A stretch of DNA of 64,000 nt, taken from positions 310,001 through 374,000 of the forward strand of contig NZ_JAVDWU010000004.1 of the NCBI RefSeq assembly GCF_031457455.1, in the 5' to 3' direction. A model generated the notes under the pieces. The model searched no databases and was not told where the DNA came from. It saw only the letters and a list, made by a program, of their open reading frames with translations. Shown in pieces: positions 24,338-32,734 of the stretch (the first letter of the stretch is position 1; every line of letters starts with the position of its first letter). Source of the DNA: Hydrogenophaga palleronii_A. Lineage in GTDB: Bacteria > Pseudomonadota > Gammaproteobacteria > Burkholderiales > Burkholderiaceae_C. Made by a program: the position numbers and the translations under genes.

Positions 24338-25047
24338 GTTGATGCCTGGAATGGGTGTGAAGCGGGTTCTGAAGCCGTGGCCGCATGCTCATGACGATCA
24401 GGGGTCTCGGGTTTCGACAAGTTGGAACTAAGCGGTACACCCCGTGGGGCGCCCGCCGCACGCCGGGCCTTCCATGCGGCTCCGGTCAAGCGTGTGAGAC
24501 GGTTGGCGCCCGCGCATACGCCGGCCGCCATGATCCCCGTCACCAGCAGCATGGCCGCCATGTGAATGCTCACTGCCGCCAGCGCCAGGGCGAGTGGCCT
24601 CACAGTGGCGGCCTCGCTGACCGGGGGGCCTGTGCCCAGGCACAGCGGTACCAGGGCGGGCACCAGCATAAGCCCCGCACCGTGTGCGCCAGCCATCAAA
24701 AAGGAACCTAGGGCGAGGCCTGCGGTGTCGCTGGTTCCACGGTGGGGTGAAGCCTTGCGCCGCCGCAGGCGCAATGCCACCACGATGACCAGCAAGGTGG
24801 CGGCCAGAAGCTGCAACACCGTGCGATCGAACGACCACCCATACACCACGGCCACCGCCATCAGGGCCACCGAAGCGGCGTGGCCCAGCGCAATGGGCAG
24901 CAGCGCCCACCAGGCCTGTGCCCGGCTGCGCGCGTGCAGTCCCCAGGCGGCGGCGATGGCCCAGCCCGATGCGGGGTTCAGACCGTGCAGGGCGCCCATG
25001 CCGGCCACCACCAGCCAGGGCCACAGGGTGTCTGTCGGGGCTTGCAC
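24334..25047 (-). CDS. Polytopic membrane protein of unknown function
   Basis: The 237-residue protein starts at a GTG at 25047 with a GAGG ribosome site. It has five or six membrane helices. WPWLVVAGMGALHGLNPASGWAIAAAWGL near the N-terminus resembles the HxxxP-type first helix of nickel/cobalt and urease-linked transporters, though other family motifs are not clear. The last 50 residues are hydrophilic and rich in Pro, Ser and His. It is coupled to the GFA gene downstream. A transport role is a guess. Confidence 0.65.
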   Translation of the reverse strand: MQAPTDTLWPWLVVAGMGALHGLNPASGWAIAAAWGLHARSRAQAWWALLPIALGHAASVALMAVAVVYGWSFDRTVLQLLAATLLVIVVALRLRRRKASPHRGTSDTAGLALGSFLMAGAHGAGLMLVPALVPLCLGTGPPVSEAATVRPLALALAAVSIHMAAMLLVTGIMAAGVCAGANRLTRLTGAAWKARRAAGAPRGVPLSSNLSKPETPDRHEHAATASEPASHPFQAST

Positions 25048-25080
25048 GGTGAGCCTCGCTGCCTCTCTGACTCGCGGGCA

Positions 25081-25869
25081 TCAGGCGTGCGAAGCGCAGC
25101 ATCCGTTGGCCGTGGTCGCTTTGGGCGCCGAATCGTAGCGGTCGTGGTGCTTCACCCAGGCCATGGTGTAGGGCAGGCTGTCTTCGTCCCGGCCTTTGGG
25201 GGTGAGGTCGAGCAGGTTGTAGGTGCCCATCATGGCTTCCACCCCGCGGCCGTAGGTGGAGTAGGTGTGGAAGACGGTGCCGCTGGCGTCCTTGGTGAAG
25301 ACGCTCAGGCCGGGCGATTCTGACGCCGTGTAGGGCTGCGTGCTGTAGTTGTAGTGCACTTCACCGCGCGCAGCGTCCTGCGGGGTGAAGCTCACGCAGA
25401 AGTCGAAGTTGAAGTCGCTGCCGTGTGACGACACCCAGGGAAACTGCCAGCCCATGCGCTGCTGGAAGTGTTCAATCTGGGCCAATGGCGCGCGCGACAC
25501 CACGCGCACGGCCAGGTCGCGCTGCGCCAGGTGCGGCAGCATGCCGTCGAGGTGGTCGGCCATGAAAGAACAACTTGGGCAACCCTGTTCCCAGTCCGGG
25601 CCCAGCATGAAGTGCTGCACCATCAACTGGCTGTGGCCGTCGAACAGATTGGCCAGCGTGCGCTTGCCTTGGGGCGTGTCGAACACATAGGTTTTGTCGA
25701 GGCGCACCCAGGGCAGGGCGCGGCGCTGGCGGGCGAGTTCGTCGGTCTGGTGGCTCAGGGCTTTTTCTTGTGCCAGCAGCGCCTTGCGCTGGGCGATCCA
25801 TTGGTCGTGGGCCACCACGGGGTGGTGGGCGAGGGTGGCTTCGGTCAGTGTGGCAGTCGTGGCGGTCAT
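25081..25869 (-). CDS. DUF899-family thioredoxin-like protein
   Basis: The 262-residue protein has HHPVVAHDQWIAQRKALLAQEKALSHQTDELARQRRALPW near the start and MLGPDWEQGCPSCSFMADHLDG with a CPSC motif, the signatures of DUF899, a thioredoxin-fold group of unknown role. FNFDFCVSF and VFHTYSTYGRGVEAMMGTYNLLDL follow. The ATG at 25869 has AAGGAG ahead of it. It is in one orientation with the beta-propeller and HTH genes upstream and may belong to the same unit. Confidence 0.85.
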   Translation of the reverse strand: MTATTATLTEATLAHHPVVAHDQWIAQRKALLAQEKALSHQTDELARQRRALPWVRLDKTYVFDTPQGKRTLANLFDGHSQLMVQHFMLGPDWEQGCPSCSFMADHLDGMLPHLAQRDLAVRVVSRAPLAQIEHFQQRMGWQFPWVSSHGSDFNFDFCVSFTPQDAARGEVHYNYSTQPYTASESPGLSVFTKDASGTVFHTYSTYGRGVEAMMGTYNLLDLTPKGRDEDSLPYTMAWVKHHDRYDSAPKATTANGCCASHA

Positions 25870-25988
25870 GGCAGGCTCCTTGGCTCGTTGAGCCGTTCGG
25901 GGTTGAAAAAAGGCGCACCGGGGCCTGCCCGCCTTGGAGGCAGGTGGGTCATCCACGGTGTTTCAGGGGAAAGGAAAGGGTGCAGCGA

Positions 25989-26660
25989 TCAGGCTCGCGC
26001 GGGACGGGGGCGGCGCACGGCGCGTACCTTGCCGCTCATGCCGCCGCCGCAGTACAGCAGGTCGGCACCGTCAGACTCCAGGCCGCTCACGCCGGTGCCG
26101 GGTGGCATGTCCAGTTGTTCCAGCACGGCGCCGCTGGCGGGGTCGATGCGGCGCAGGCTGCTTTCGTCGTTTTCCCAGGTGCCGTGCCACAGGTCGCCGT
26201 CCACCCAGGTGATGCCGGTGACGAAGCGGTTGGATTCGATGGTGCGCCGGATGGCGCCGGTGGCGGGGTCGATCTGGTGGATCTTACGGTCGCGGTGCTG
26301 GCCCACCCACAGGCTGCCTTCGGCCCAGGCCATGCCGGAATCGTTGCCTTTGCCGGGCGCGGGAATGGTGTGCACCACTTTGCCGGTGGCGGGGTCGATC
26401 TTGTCGATGCGCGCTTCGGCGATCTGGTAGAGGTGGGTGCCGTCGAACGCGGTGCCGGCGTCGCCGGGCTGTGCGATGGTGCGCACGGGTTCACCGCTCT
26501 CTGGGTCAAAGGCCACCAGGTGCGGGCCCACGGCGGCCCACACGTGCTGGCCATCGTGTGTGACGCCGGCCACCATGGTGGCGCCGGGGAAGGGGCCGTA
26601 TTCGCGCACGACCTCGGCGGCCTGAGTGATGGTGTCTTTCTGGGGTGTGAGGGTGGTCAT
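25989..26660 (-). CDS. Beta-propeller protein (glutamine-cyclotransferase / NHL-like repeats)
   Basis: The 223-residue protein has no signal peptide. It consists of repeated blades with the pattern IDPATGKVVHTIPAPG, IDPATGAIRRTIES and IDPASGAVLEQLDMPPG, each preceded by a W/G-rich strand such as LWVGQHRD and LWHGTWEND. This is the style of glutamine cyclotransferase-like or Vgb-like propellers. The reaction, if any, is unknown. The ATG at 26660 has a strong AGGAG. It follows the HTH gene by 47 bases on the same strand, and that protein may control it. Confidence 0.75.
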   Translation of the reverse strand: MTTLTPQKDTITQAAEVVREYGPFPGATMVAGVTHDGQHVWAAVGPHLVAFDPESGEPVRTIAQPGDAGTAFDGTHLYQIAEARIDKIDPATGKVVHTIPAPGKGNDSGMAWAEGSLWVGQHRDRKIHQIDPATGAIRRTIESNRFVTGITWVDGDLWHGTWENDESSLRRIDPASGAVLEQLDMPPGTGVSGLESDGADLLYCGGGMSGKVRAVRRPRPARA

Positions 26661-26707
26661 CGTCAATCTCCTGTTGAACACCAAAAGGTCGGTGCGTTGA
26701 CGTGACT

Positions 26708-27928
26708 CTATTCAAACGGCAGCGAAGCGGGGAGTAACAAGATCGTCGTGAAACCCGTGAGCGGCGGTGCCAGCCAGCGACGCGCACGGGCCTGACCCAG
26801 GCTGCGCACGCGCCCTTGTGCTTCCAGATCGGCCAGCGCGCGCTGCACGGTGCGCTGGCTCACGCCCAGGGCCTGCGCCAGGGCAGAAGTGGACCACGCC
26901 GCGCCGTCGGCCAGCAGCGCCAGCAGTGAAGCTTCTTCACCGTCCACCGGTGGCGCCAGCACCGCCACCGGCCGCTGATCCAGCGGCTGCAAAGCAAAGC
27001 CGCGCGGCGTGGCAGAAATGTGGGCCATGCTGGCGACCAGCGCGCGCAGGCGGCCCATCTCCACCCGCAGGCGGGCGCGGTGGGTCTCGTCGGGCCGGCG
27101 GGTGCGGAACACCTGTTCGATCAGGGCGCGGCGGTCCACATCGCCCGGCCAGGCTTCGGCCAGCGCACGCGCCAGGGCAAACAGCACGGGCCGGCCCGTC
27201 AGCGGCAGCCACTGGCCACCGGCGTGCAGGCCGTGCCGGCAGGCGTCGATCACCAGGGTGCCGGAGGCGAGCAGCGCCTCCACTTCGTCCAGCCGCAGCA
27301 GCCGCTCGCCCTCTTTTTGCAACAGGCGGGCGGCGGGTTGTTCCAGCGCCGTTCGGGTGTGCGCCACCTCAGCCACCAGGGCCGGCACCCCTGACTGTTC
27401 GGCGGCCTGCTGCGCGCGGTCCAGCGCGGCATGGGCCGTTCCGGTGTGCAGGGCGCGCAGCGCCAGCTCGGCGCGGGTCAGCTCGGCGGCGGCCACCACC
27501 AGGGGCGGCAGGCCCTGGGCATCCAGCGGCGCCAGGGCGGCCGCCGCTTCGTCCAGCCGGCCCAGCAGCACGCTGCGGCGCGCCGCCACCAGTCGCGCCT
27601 GCATCGCATTGACGCGGTCGTTCCGTGCTTCCAGCGTGGCCACGGCGGCGTGCAACTCACGCGGCGACTCGCCGACATCGCGCATGGCCAGCGCCACTTC
27701 GGCCTCGGCCACCACACAGCGAGCGCGCGACAGTTCCTCGTGCGCACCAAAGCCTTTGCCTGCGCGCCGCAACAGCTCACGCGCCCGTGGGTGCTCGCCC
27801 AGTTGTGCCATGGCAATGCCCCGCAACGCCAGCGCCGGCGGATCATCGCGCAAGGCCACCCGCTTGAGCGCACCCAGCGGGTCACCGGTGGCCAGGGCGC
27901 GGGCGGCGGCGGAGATCAGCGAGTCCAT
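26708..27928 (-). CDS. Helix-repeat protein with two DNA-binding-type C-terminal domains
   Basis: The 406-residue protein begins at ATG 27928 (MDSLISAAARALATGDP). Residues 1-200 are alanine-rich helix pairs resembling TPR repeats (LALRGIAMAQLGEHPRARELLRRAG and others). Residues 230-320 resemble the OmpR/BTAD-style winged helix (LFALARALAEAWPGDVDRRALIEQVF, then LRVEMGRLRALVASM). The C-terminus has another HTH, WSTSALAQALGVSQRTVQRALADLEAQGRV. It looks like a transcriptional regulator of the downstream propeller and DUF899 genes. Its ligand is not evident. Confidence 0.65.
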   Translation of the reverse strand: MDSLISAAARALATGDPLGALKRVALRDDPPALALRGIAMAQLGEHPRARELLRRAGKGFGAHEELSRARCVVAEAEVALAMRDVGESPRELHAAVATLEARNDRVNAMQARLVAARRSVLLGRLDEAAAALAPLDAQGLPPLVVAAAELTRAELALRALHTGTAHAALDRAQQAAEQSGVPALVAEVAHTRTALEQPAARLLQKEGERLLRLDEVEALLASGTLVIDACRHGLHAGGQWLPLTGRPVLFALARALAEAWPGDVDRRALIEQVFRTRRPDETHRARLRVEMGRLRALVASMAHISATPRGFALQPLDQRPVAVLAPPVDGEEASLLALLADGAAWSTSALAQALGVSQRTVQRALADLEAQGRVRSLGQARARRWLAPPLTGFTTILLLPASLPFE

Positions 27929-28202
27929 GTTCAGCTGGTCATGCTCACATCGAAGCGCTGACCCGGGCGTTGACGCTGGACACGTCCATGGTCTTGATCG
28001 GCTGGCAGATGCACCGCCTGCGAGAAGCGAATGGTGAAGGCGGTGGTGGTGTTCAGGGCGGTCTCCCGGTGGGATATACCGCGAATATAGGGCGCCAGCG
28101 TTGCGCCGTGATCGGCATGGCACGATTCAAGACGACGCATGCCGTGGCTTGCTCCTTCCCCGCTGGGGGAAGGCGTCAGGTCAGATCAGTCCGGCTCGCG
28201 CC

Positions 28203-28694
28203 TCAACTGCAGCTCACGCTCCCGCAGCCACTCATGCTGGCCGGGCGCACCACGCTGGGGTCGACCAGGGTTTCGGTCTGGGTGTTGAAGCCCACCGACT
28301 GCAGGTGCAGCGCCAGGCCGACATCCATGCTGGCGGCGTGTTGGGGGAACCACTCAGCCAGCGCTTCGGCCAGGCGGGTGATGATTTCGGTATCACCCTG
28401 TTCGAAGTGTGTTTCCACGGCACGCATGGTTTCCAGGATGGTGGCGTGGTGGGCGGCGTGGCAGTTATCGGCCGAGAAGCCGGTGGCCAGCATCCAGCGT
28501 TCTTCCTGTGCGAAGTGTTCTACCGTGTGCGCCAGGAAGGCCTGATACAGCGGCAGTTGCTGGTCGGTGGGGGTGGCCAACAGCTGGTTGAGTTGGTCGA
28601 CGAACTCGGCGTGGGTGTTGTCCATGCGGTGGTCGCCCACACAGAGGGCGGGCGACCATTCGAGGGCGGAGGTGGGGTGGGCGGTGGCTTCCAT
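28203..28694 (-). CDS. Bacteriohemerythrin-domain protein
   Basis: The 163-residue cytoplasmic protein has the diiron-site residues of hemerythrin in order: CVGDHRMDNTHAEFVDQL, HTVEHFAQEERWML, NCHAAHHATILE and a later FPQHAASMDVGLALHL. These bind oxygen or serve in oxygen or redox sensing and iron handling. The ATG at 28694 is chosen because METATAHP-like residues lead straight into the first helix. The gene stands alone between the HTH gene and the divergent secreted protein gene. Confidence 0.85.
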   Translation of the reverse strand: MEATAHPTSALEWSPALCVGDHRMDNTHAEFVDQLNQLLATPTDQQLPLYQAFLAHTVEHFAQEERWMLATGFSADNCHAAHHATILETMRAVETHFEQGDTEIITRLAEALAEWFPQHAASMDVGLALHLQSVGFNTQTETLVDPSVVRPASMSGCGSVSCS

Positions 28695-28826
28695 GGGGAT
28701 TGACTCTACCGGGTGAGGGCTCGCAGCGGCTTGACGCACGTCAAGCCCTGGAAACGGCAAGCAGCCCGTTCGGCAGACCGATGGCGCTGCCTGGAACCCC
28801 AAGCCGCTGAGCGGGTCGTAGGGGGC

Positions 28827-29168
28827 ATGAAGCTGAAGCACCTGTGGCCCCAATTGTGCCGATCGCTCGGTCTGGCGGCCGTTTTGTGCCTGTCGTTGGC
28901 GGCTCAGTCAACCGAGCTGGTCCGCTGGACGGACGACGGTGGTCGCGTGTACTACCGCGTGGTCACCGATGTGCCTGAGCGTTTCAAGGACCGCGCGGAG
29001 CCCGCCACCGCGCCATTGCCAGCCGACACGACAGCCTGCGAGCGCCAATGGCACGCGTATGCGCTCAGTGCGGCGTGTTTCGACACTTACCGGCTGGTGG
29101 GCGGTGGCCTCAAGCCCGAGGCTTACCAGCAGTGCACCGAAGTGCCTCAGCCTGACCACTGCAACTGA
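28827..29168 (+). CDS. Small exported protein with a DUF4124-like motif
   Basis: The 113-residue protein has a signal peptide (residues 1-28, LGLAAVLCLSLAAQS). The mature start, ELVRWTDDGGRVYYRVVTDVPERFKDRA, resembles the DUF4124 pattern of periplasmic proteins, and four cysteines lie in the C-terminal half. No function can be stated. The ATG at 28827 has a purine-rich TAGGGGG just upstream. It is convergent with argH. Confidence 0.65.
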   Translation: MKLKHLWPQLCRSLGLAAVLCLSLAAQSTELVRWTDDGGRVYYRVVTDVPERFKDRAEPATAPLPADTTACERQWHAYALSAACFDTYRLVGGGLKPEAYQQCTEVPQPDHCN

Positions 29169-29185
29169 TGGACAGGCCGGGCCAT

Positions 29186-30637
29186 TCAGCCCAAACGCGC
29201 GCGATGCCGGGCGATCTGGTGCAGCACTTGCGCCGGCGCCGTGCCACCCAGCGTGTTGCGGGCGTTCAGGCTGCCGCGCAGACTCAGGCACTCGTACACG
29301 TCTTTTTCAATGCTGGCGTTGAAGCCCTGCAGCACCGCCAGCGGAAGCTCGGACAGGTCGCAGTTGTGTGACACGGCGGCCTTGACTGCGTGGGCCACGG
29401 TTTCGTGGGCATCGCGGAAGGGCAGGCCTTTTTTTACCAGGTAGTCGGCCAGGTCGGTGGCGGTGGCGTAGCCTTTTTTAGCCGCTTCTTCCATGGCCAG
29501 GGCGTTGACCGTGATGCCGCCTTCCTTCACGCCGGTGGCCGGGTTCGGCTGGCCGCCCACCATTTCCACGAAGATGCGCAACGTGTCCTTGAGCGTGTCC
29601 ACCGTGTCGAACAGCGGTTCCTTGTCTTCCTGGTTGTCCTTGTTGTAGGCCAGTGGCTGGCCCTTCATGAGCGTGATCAGGCCCATGAGGTGGCCCACCA
29701 CGCGGCCGGTCTTGCCGCGCGCGAGTTCGGGCACGTCTGGGTTTTTCTTCTGCGGCATGATCGATGAGCCGGTGGTGAAGCGGTCGGCGATTTTCACGAA
29801 GCCGAAGTTCTGGCTCATCCACAGAATCAGCTCTTCGCTGAAGCGGCTGATGTGCACCATGCACAGGCTGGCCGCAGCGGTGAATTCGATGGCGAAGTCG
29901 CGGTCGCTCACGCCGTCCAGGCTGTTCTGGCACACCTGCGGTTCGCCTTTTTCATCCACCATGCCCAGCGTGCGTGCGACGCGTTCGCGGTCCAGCGGGT
30001 AGGTGGTGCCGGCCAGCGCGGCCGAGCCCAGCGGCAGGCGGTTGGTGCGGCGGCGCACGTCGGCCATGCGCTCGGCGTCGCGGCTGAACATTTCCACGTA
30101 GGCCAGCAGGTGGTGCGCAAAGCTCACGGGCTGGGCCACCTGCAAATGGGTGAAGCCGGGCAGGATCACGTCCACGTTCTTCTCCGCCACGTCCACCAGG
30201 GCGGCCTGAAGCTCGTTCAGCAGCGGCACGATCAGGTCGATCTCGTCGCGCAGCCACAGGCGCACATCGGTGGCCACCTGGTCGTTGCGGCTGCGCCCGG
30301 TGTGCAGGCGCTTGCCGGCGTCGCCCACCAGTTGCGTCAGGCGGGCTTCGATGTTCAGGTGCACATCCTCAAGGTCCAGCTTCCACTCAAAGCTGCCGTC
30401 TTCGATCTCGCTGCGAATCTGCGCCATGCCGCGCTCGATGGCTTCACGGTCGTCGGCACCGATGATGCCTTGCACGGCCAGCATCTCTGCGTGGGCCAGG
30501 CTGCCGGTGATGTCGGCCAGCCACAGCCGCTTGTCAAAAAAGACGCTGGCGGTGTATCGCTTGACCAATTCGCTCATGGGCTCCGAGAATAGGGCGGACC
30601 AGGCTTCGGATTTCTTATCGAGTTGATTGGTGGACAT
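29186..30637 (-). CDS. argH: Argininosuccinate lyase
   Basis: The 483-residue protein includes LHTGRSRNDQVATDVRLWLRD, LPGFTHLQVAQPVSFAHHLLAY and the family signature GSSIMPQKKNPDVPELARGKTGRV, which contains the catalytic serine loop. It splits argininosuccinate into arginine and fumarate, the last step of arginine biosynthesis. The ATG at 30637 (MSTNQLDKKSEAW) gives a normal length; no upstream in-frame ATG gives a likely sequence. It is divergent from algZ across 145 bases, a linkage also known from Pseudomonas. Confidence 0.96.
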   Translation of the reverse strand: MSTNQLDKKSEAWSALFSEPMSELVKRYTASVFFDKRLWLADITGSLAHAEMLAVQGIIGADDREAIERGMAQIRSEIEDGSFEWKLDLEDVHLNIEARLTQLVGDAGKRLHTGRSRNDQVATDVRLWLRDEIDLIVPLLNELQAALVDVAEKNVDVILPGFTHLQVAQPVSFAHHLLAYVEMFSRDAERMADVRRRTNRLPLGSAALAGTTYPLDRERVARTLGMVDEKGEPQVCQNSLDGVSDRDFAIEFTAAASLCMVHISRFSEELILWMSQNFGFVKIADRFTTGSSIMPQKKNPDVPELARGKTGRVVGHLMGLITLMKGQPLAYNKDNQEDKEPLFDTVDTLKDTLRIFVEMVGGQPNPATGVKEGGITVNALAMEEAAKKGYATATDLADYLVKKGLPFRDAHETVAHAVKAAVSHNCDLSELPLAVLQGFNASIEKDVYECLSLRGSLNARNTLGGTAPAQVLHQIARHRARLG

Positions 30638-30782
30638 GGTGTTGCCAGCGGCTGGATGGAGAGGTGAACGGCGGATTTCGCCAGAGGCATGGGCGGTAGC
30701 GACAAGTTGATCATCGCTGCGACAGACAATACGACCGCAAGGCAACGGTCGCCCCTTTGGCGGCCCTGACCGTGATGCACCC

Positions 30783-31844
30783 ATGAAAGACTCCCGGATT
30801 TTATCGACCTTCCAGGACTTGAACCACGGCTTAGGCAACCTGCCGTTGTCGCAGATGCCCGAAGTCGCGCGCCAGCGCGAAATGGTGTTCGACACCTGCA
30901 AGGTCGGCGTGGTGATGCGCGCGGTGCTGTTTGTGCAGACCGTGGTGGTGGTGGCCGCCCTGTTCAAGGCGCAAACCTGGATGGCCTGGTTCACCGAAGT
31001 GGCCGTGCTCACCAGCGCGGCGTTGCCCGCCGTGCTGGTGTGGCTGCTGGCGGCCTGTGCACTCAAGCGACCGCTGAGCCAGCTGCCCATGCCGGCGCAG
31101 TGGACGGTGGGCGTGGTTGGGGGTGCGTTGGCCGGCCTGTACGGTTGTGGTCAGCTGGCCTGGATGGGGCTGCTGGATCATGCGCCCTGGCTGGCCAGTG
31201 CGGCGGCGGGTGGCTTGATGGCTTCGGTGCTGGTGGCAGCCCTGGTGTGGCGGGCCAAGGCGCGTGCACCCGCAGGCACCACGGCCCAACTGGCTGAGCT
31301 GCAGGCACGCATCCGCCCGCACTTCCTGTTCAATACCCTCAACAGCGCCATTGCGCTGGTGCGTGAAGAGCCGGCCAAGGCTGAAAACCTGCTGGAAGAC
31401 CTGAGCGAACTGTTTCGCCATGCCCTGGCAGACACCAAGGAAGCCGTGCCACTGTGGCAGGAACTGGAACTCGCCGAGCACTACCTGGCCATTGAACAAG
31501 TGCGGTTTGGCGACCGCCTCAAAGTGGAATGGAGCATCGACGAGACCGCCTCCAAGGCCAAGCTGCCGTCGCTGATCCTGCAGCCGCTGGTGGAAAACGC
31601 CGTCAAGCACGGGGTGGAACCCAGCCCCGAAGGCGCGGTGGTGCGCATCAGCACCAAGCGGCGCGATGGGGTGGTGATCATCAAGGTGACCAACACGGTA
31701 CCGGCGGGCAGTGGCAAACGTGGTCACGGGCTGGCGCTGGACAATGTCCGGCAACGTCTGACACTGCTGCATGATGTGCAAGGCCGGTTCCAAAGCGCCC
31801 TGGTCAAGGGGGTGTTTCAGGTGCGATTGGAAATACCGGTATAA
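30783..31844 (+). CDS. algZ: AlgZ/LytS-type sensor histidine kinase
   Basis: The 353-residue protein has four membrane helices (about residues 40-160) and then the LytS-family kinase core: ARIRPHFLFNTLNSAIALVREEP with the phospho-accepting His, and an ATP-binding part with LILQPLVENAVKHGVEP and GHGLALDNVRQRL. It would phosphorylate the neighbouring LytTR regulator. The order argH-algZ-algR is the Pseudomonas-like layout, which supports the naming. The stimulus is unknown. Confidence 0.85.
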   Translation: MKDSRILSTFQDLNHGLGNLPLSQMPEVARQREMVFDTCKVGVVMRAVLFVQTVVVVAALFKAQTWMAWFTEVAVLTSAALPAVLVWLLAACALKRPLSQLPMPAQWTVGVVGGALAGLYGCGQLAWMGLLDHAPWLASAAAGGLMASVLVAALVWRAKARAPAGTTAQLAELQARIRPHFLFNTLNSAIALVREEPAKAENLLEDLSELFRHALADTKEAVPLWQELELAEHYLAIEQVRFGDRLKVEWSIDETASKAKLPSLILQPLVENAVKHGVEPSPEGAVVRISTKRRDGVVIIKVTNTVPAGSGKRGHGLALDNVRQRLTLLHDVQGRFQSALVKGVFQVRLEIPV

Positions 31845-31895
31845 GCGGGTATTGAAGACCGAGGCATTGAAGCCGGTCTGGCAACGGAGCACGAC

Positions 31896-32642
31896 ATGAC
31901 ACTGAAGGTATTGATCGTTGACGACGAAGCGCTGGCAAGGTCGCGGCTGCGCACCTTGCTGGCCGAATGCACCGATCCGCGTGCCGACGTGGTGGGCGAG
32001 GCCGGCAACGCTGTGCAGGCCATGGAACACATCCAGCGCGGCCAGTGCGACCTGGTGCTGCTGGACGTGCACATGCCCGGCGTGGATGGCATGGCACTGG
32101 CTGGCGCCCTGCGCCAGATGGAAGCGCCGCCTGCGGTGGTGTTTGTCACGGCCTATGCCGAGCACGCAGTGCATGCCTTCGAACTGGAAGCGGTGGACTA
32201 CCTCACCAAGCCGGTCCGCCGCGAGCGCCTGCAGCAGGCCTTGCAGAAAGTGCTGCGGCAGCTCAGCGCGTCTGAACAGAATGCCCATGACGGTGGTGGC
32301 ATGGGCGAGAGCCTGATCATCCAGGAACGTGGCCGCAGCGAACGCGTGGCCCTGACCGATGTGATCTACCTCAAGGCCGAACTCAAATACATCACCGTTC
32401 GCACCGCCGACAAGGAACACATCTACGACGGTGCCCTGAGCGATCTTGAACAGCGCTATGCGCATCTGTTCGTGCGCGTGCACCGCAATGCCCTGGTGGC
32501 CCGCCGCGCCGTGCGCGCGGTGGAAAAACACAACGACCCGGTCGACGGCGAAGGCTGGACGGTGCGGCTCGACGGGGTCGACGAACGCCTGGCGGTGTCT
32601 CGCCGGCAACTGGCCGCCGTGCGAGAAGCCCTGATGGGCTGA
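31896..32642 (+). CDS. algR: LytTR-type response regulator
   Basis: The 248-residue protein has a receiver domain (LKVLIVDDEALARSRL, LVLLDVHMPGVDGMALA with the phospho-accepting Asp, TAYAEHAVHAFELEAVDYLTKPV) and a C-terminal LytTR DNA-binding domain (LTDVIYLKAELKYITVRTADKEHIYDGALSDLEQR, FVRVHRNALVARRAV). It lies 51 bases after algZ. AlgR relatives control envelope polysaccharide, twitching or cell-surface genes; the targets here are not known. Confidence 0.88.
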   Translation: MTLKVLIVDDEALARSRLRTLLAECTDPRADVVGEAGNAVQAMEHIQRGQCDLVLLDVHMPGVDGMALAGALRQMEAPPAVVFVTAYAEHAVHAFELEAVDYLTKPVRRERLQQALQKVLRQLSASEQNAHDGGGMGESLIIQERGRSERVALTDVIYLKAELKYITVRTADKEHIYDGALSDLEQRYAHLFVRVHRNALVARRAVRAVEKHNDPVDGEGWTVRLDGVDERLAVSRRQLAAVREALMG

Positions 32643-32734
32643 ACCTGGAAACGGCGGTTGACAGTGCGCTGTCCGCTGGAGATGCCCGTGGTCACCGGGC
32701 ATTTTGGCCACAAAGAGGCACGCCATATGCGGCC

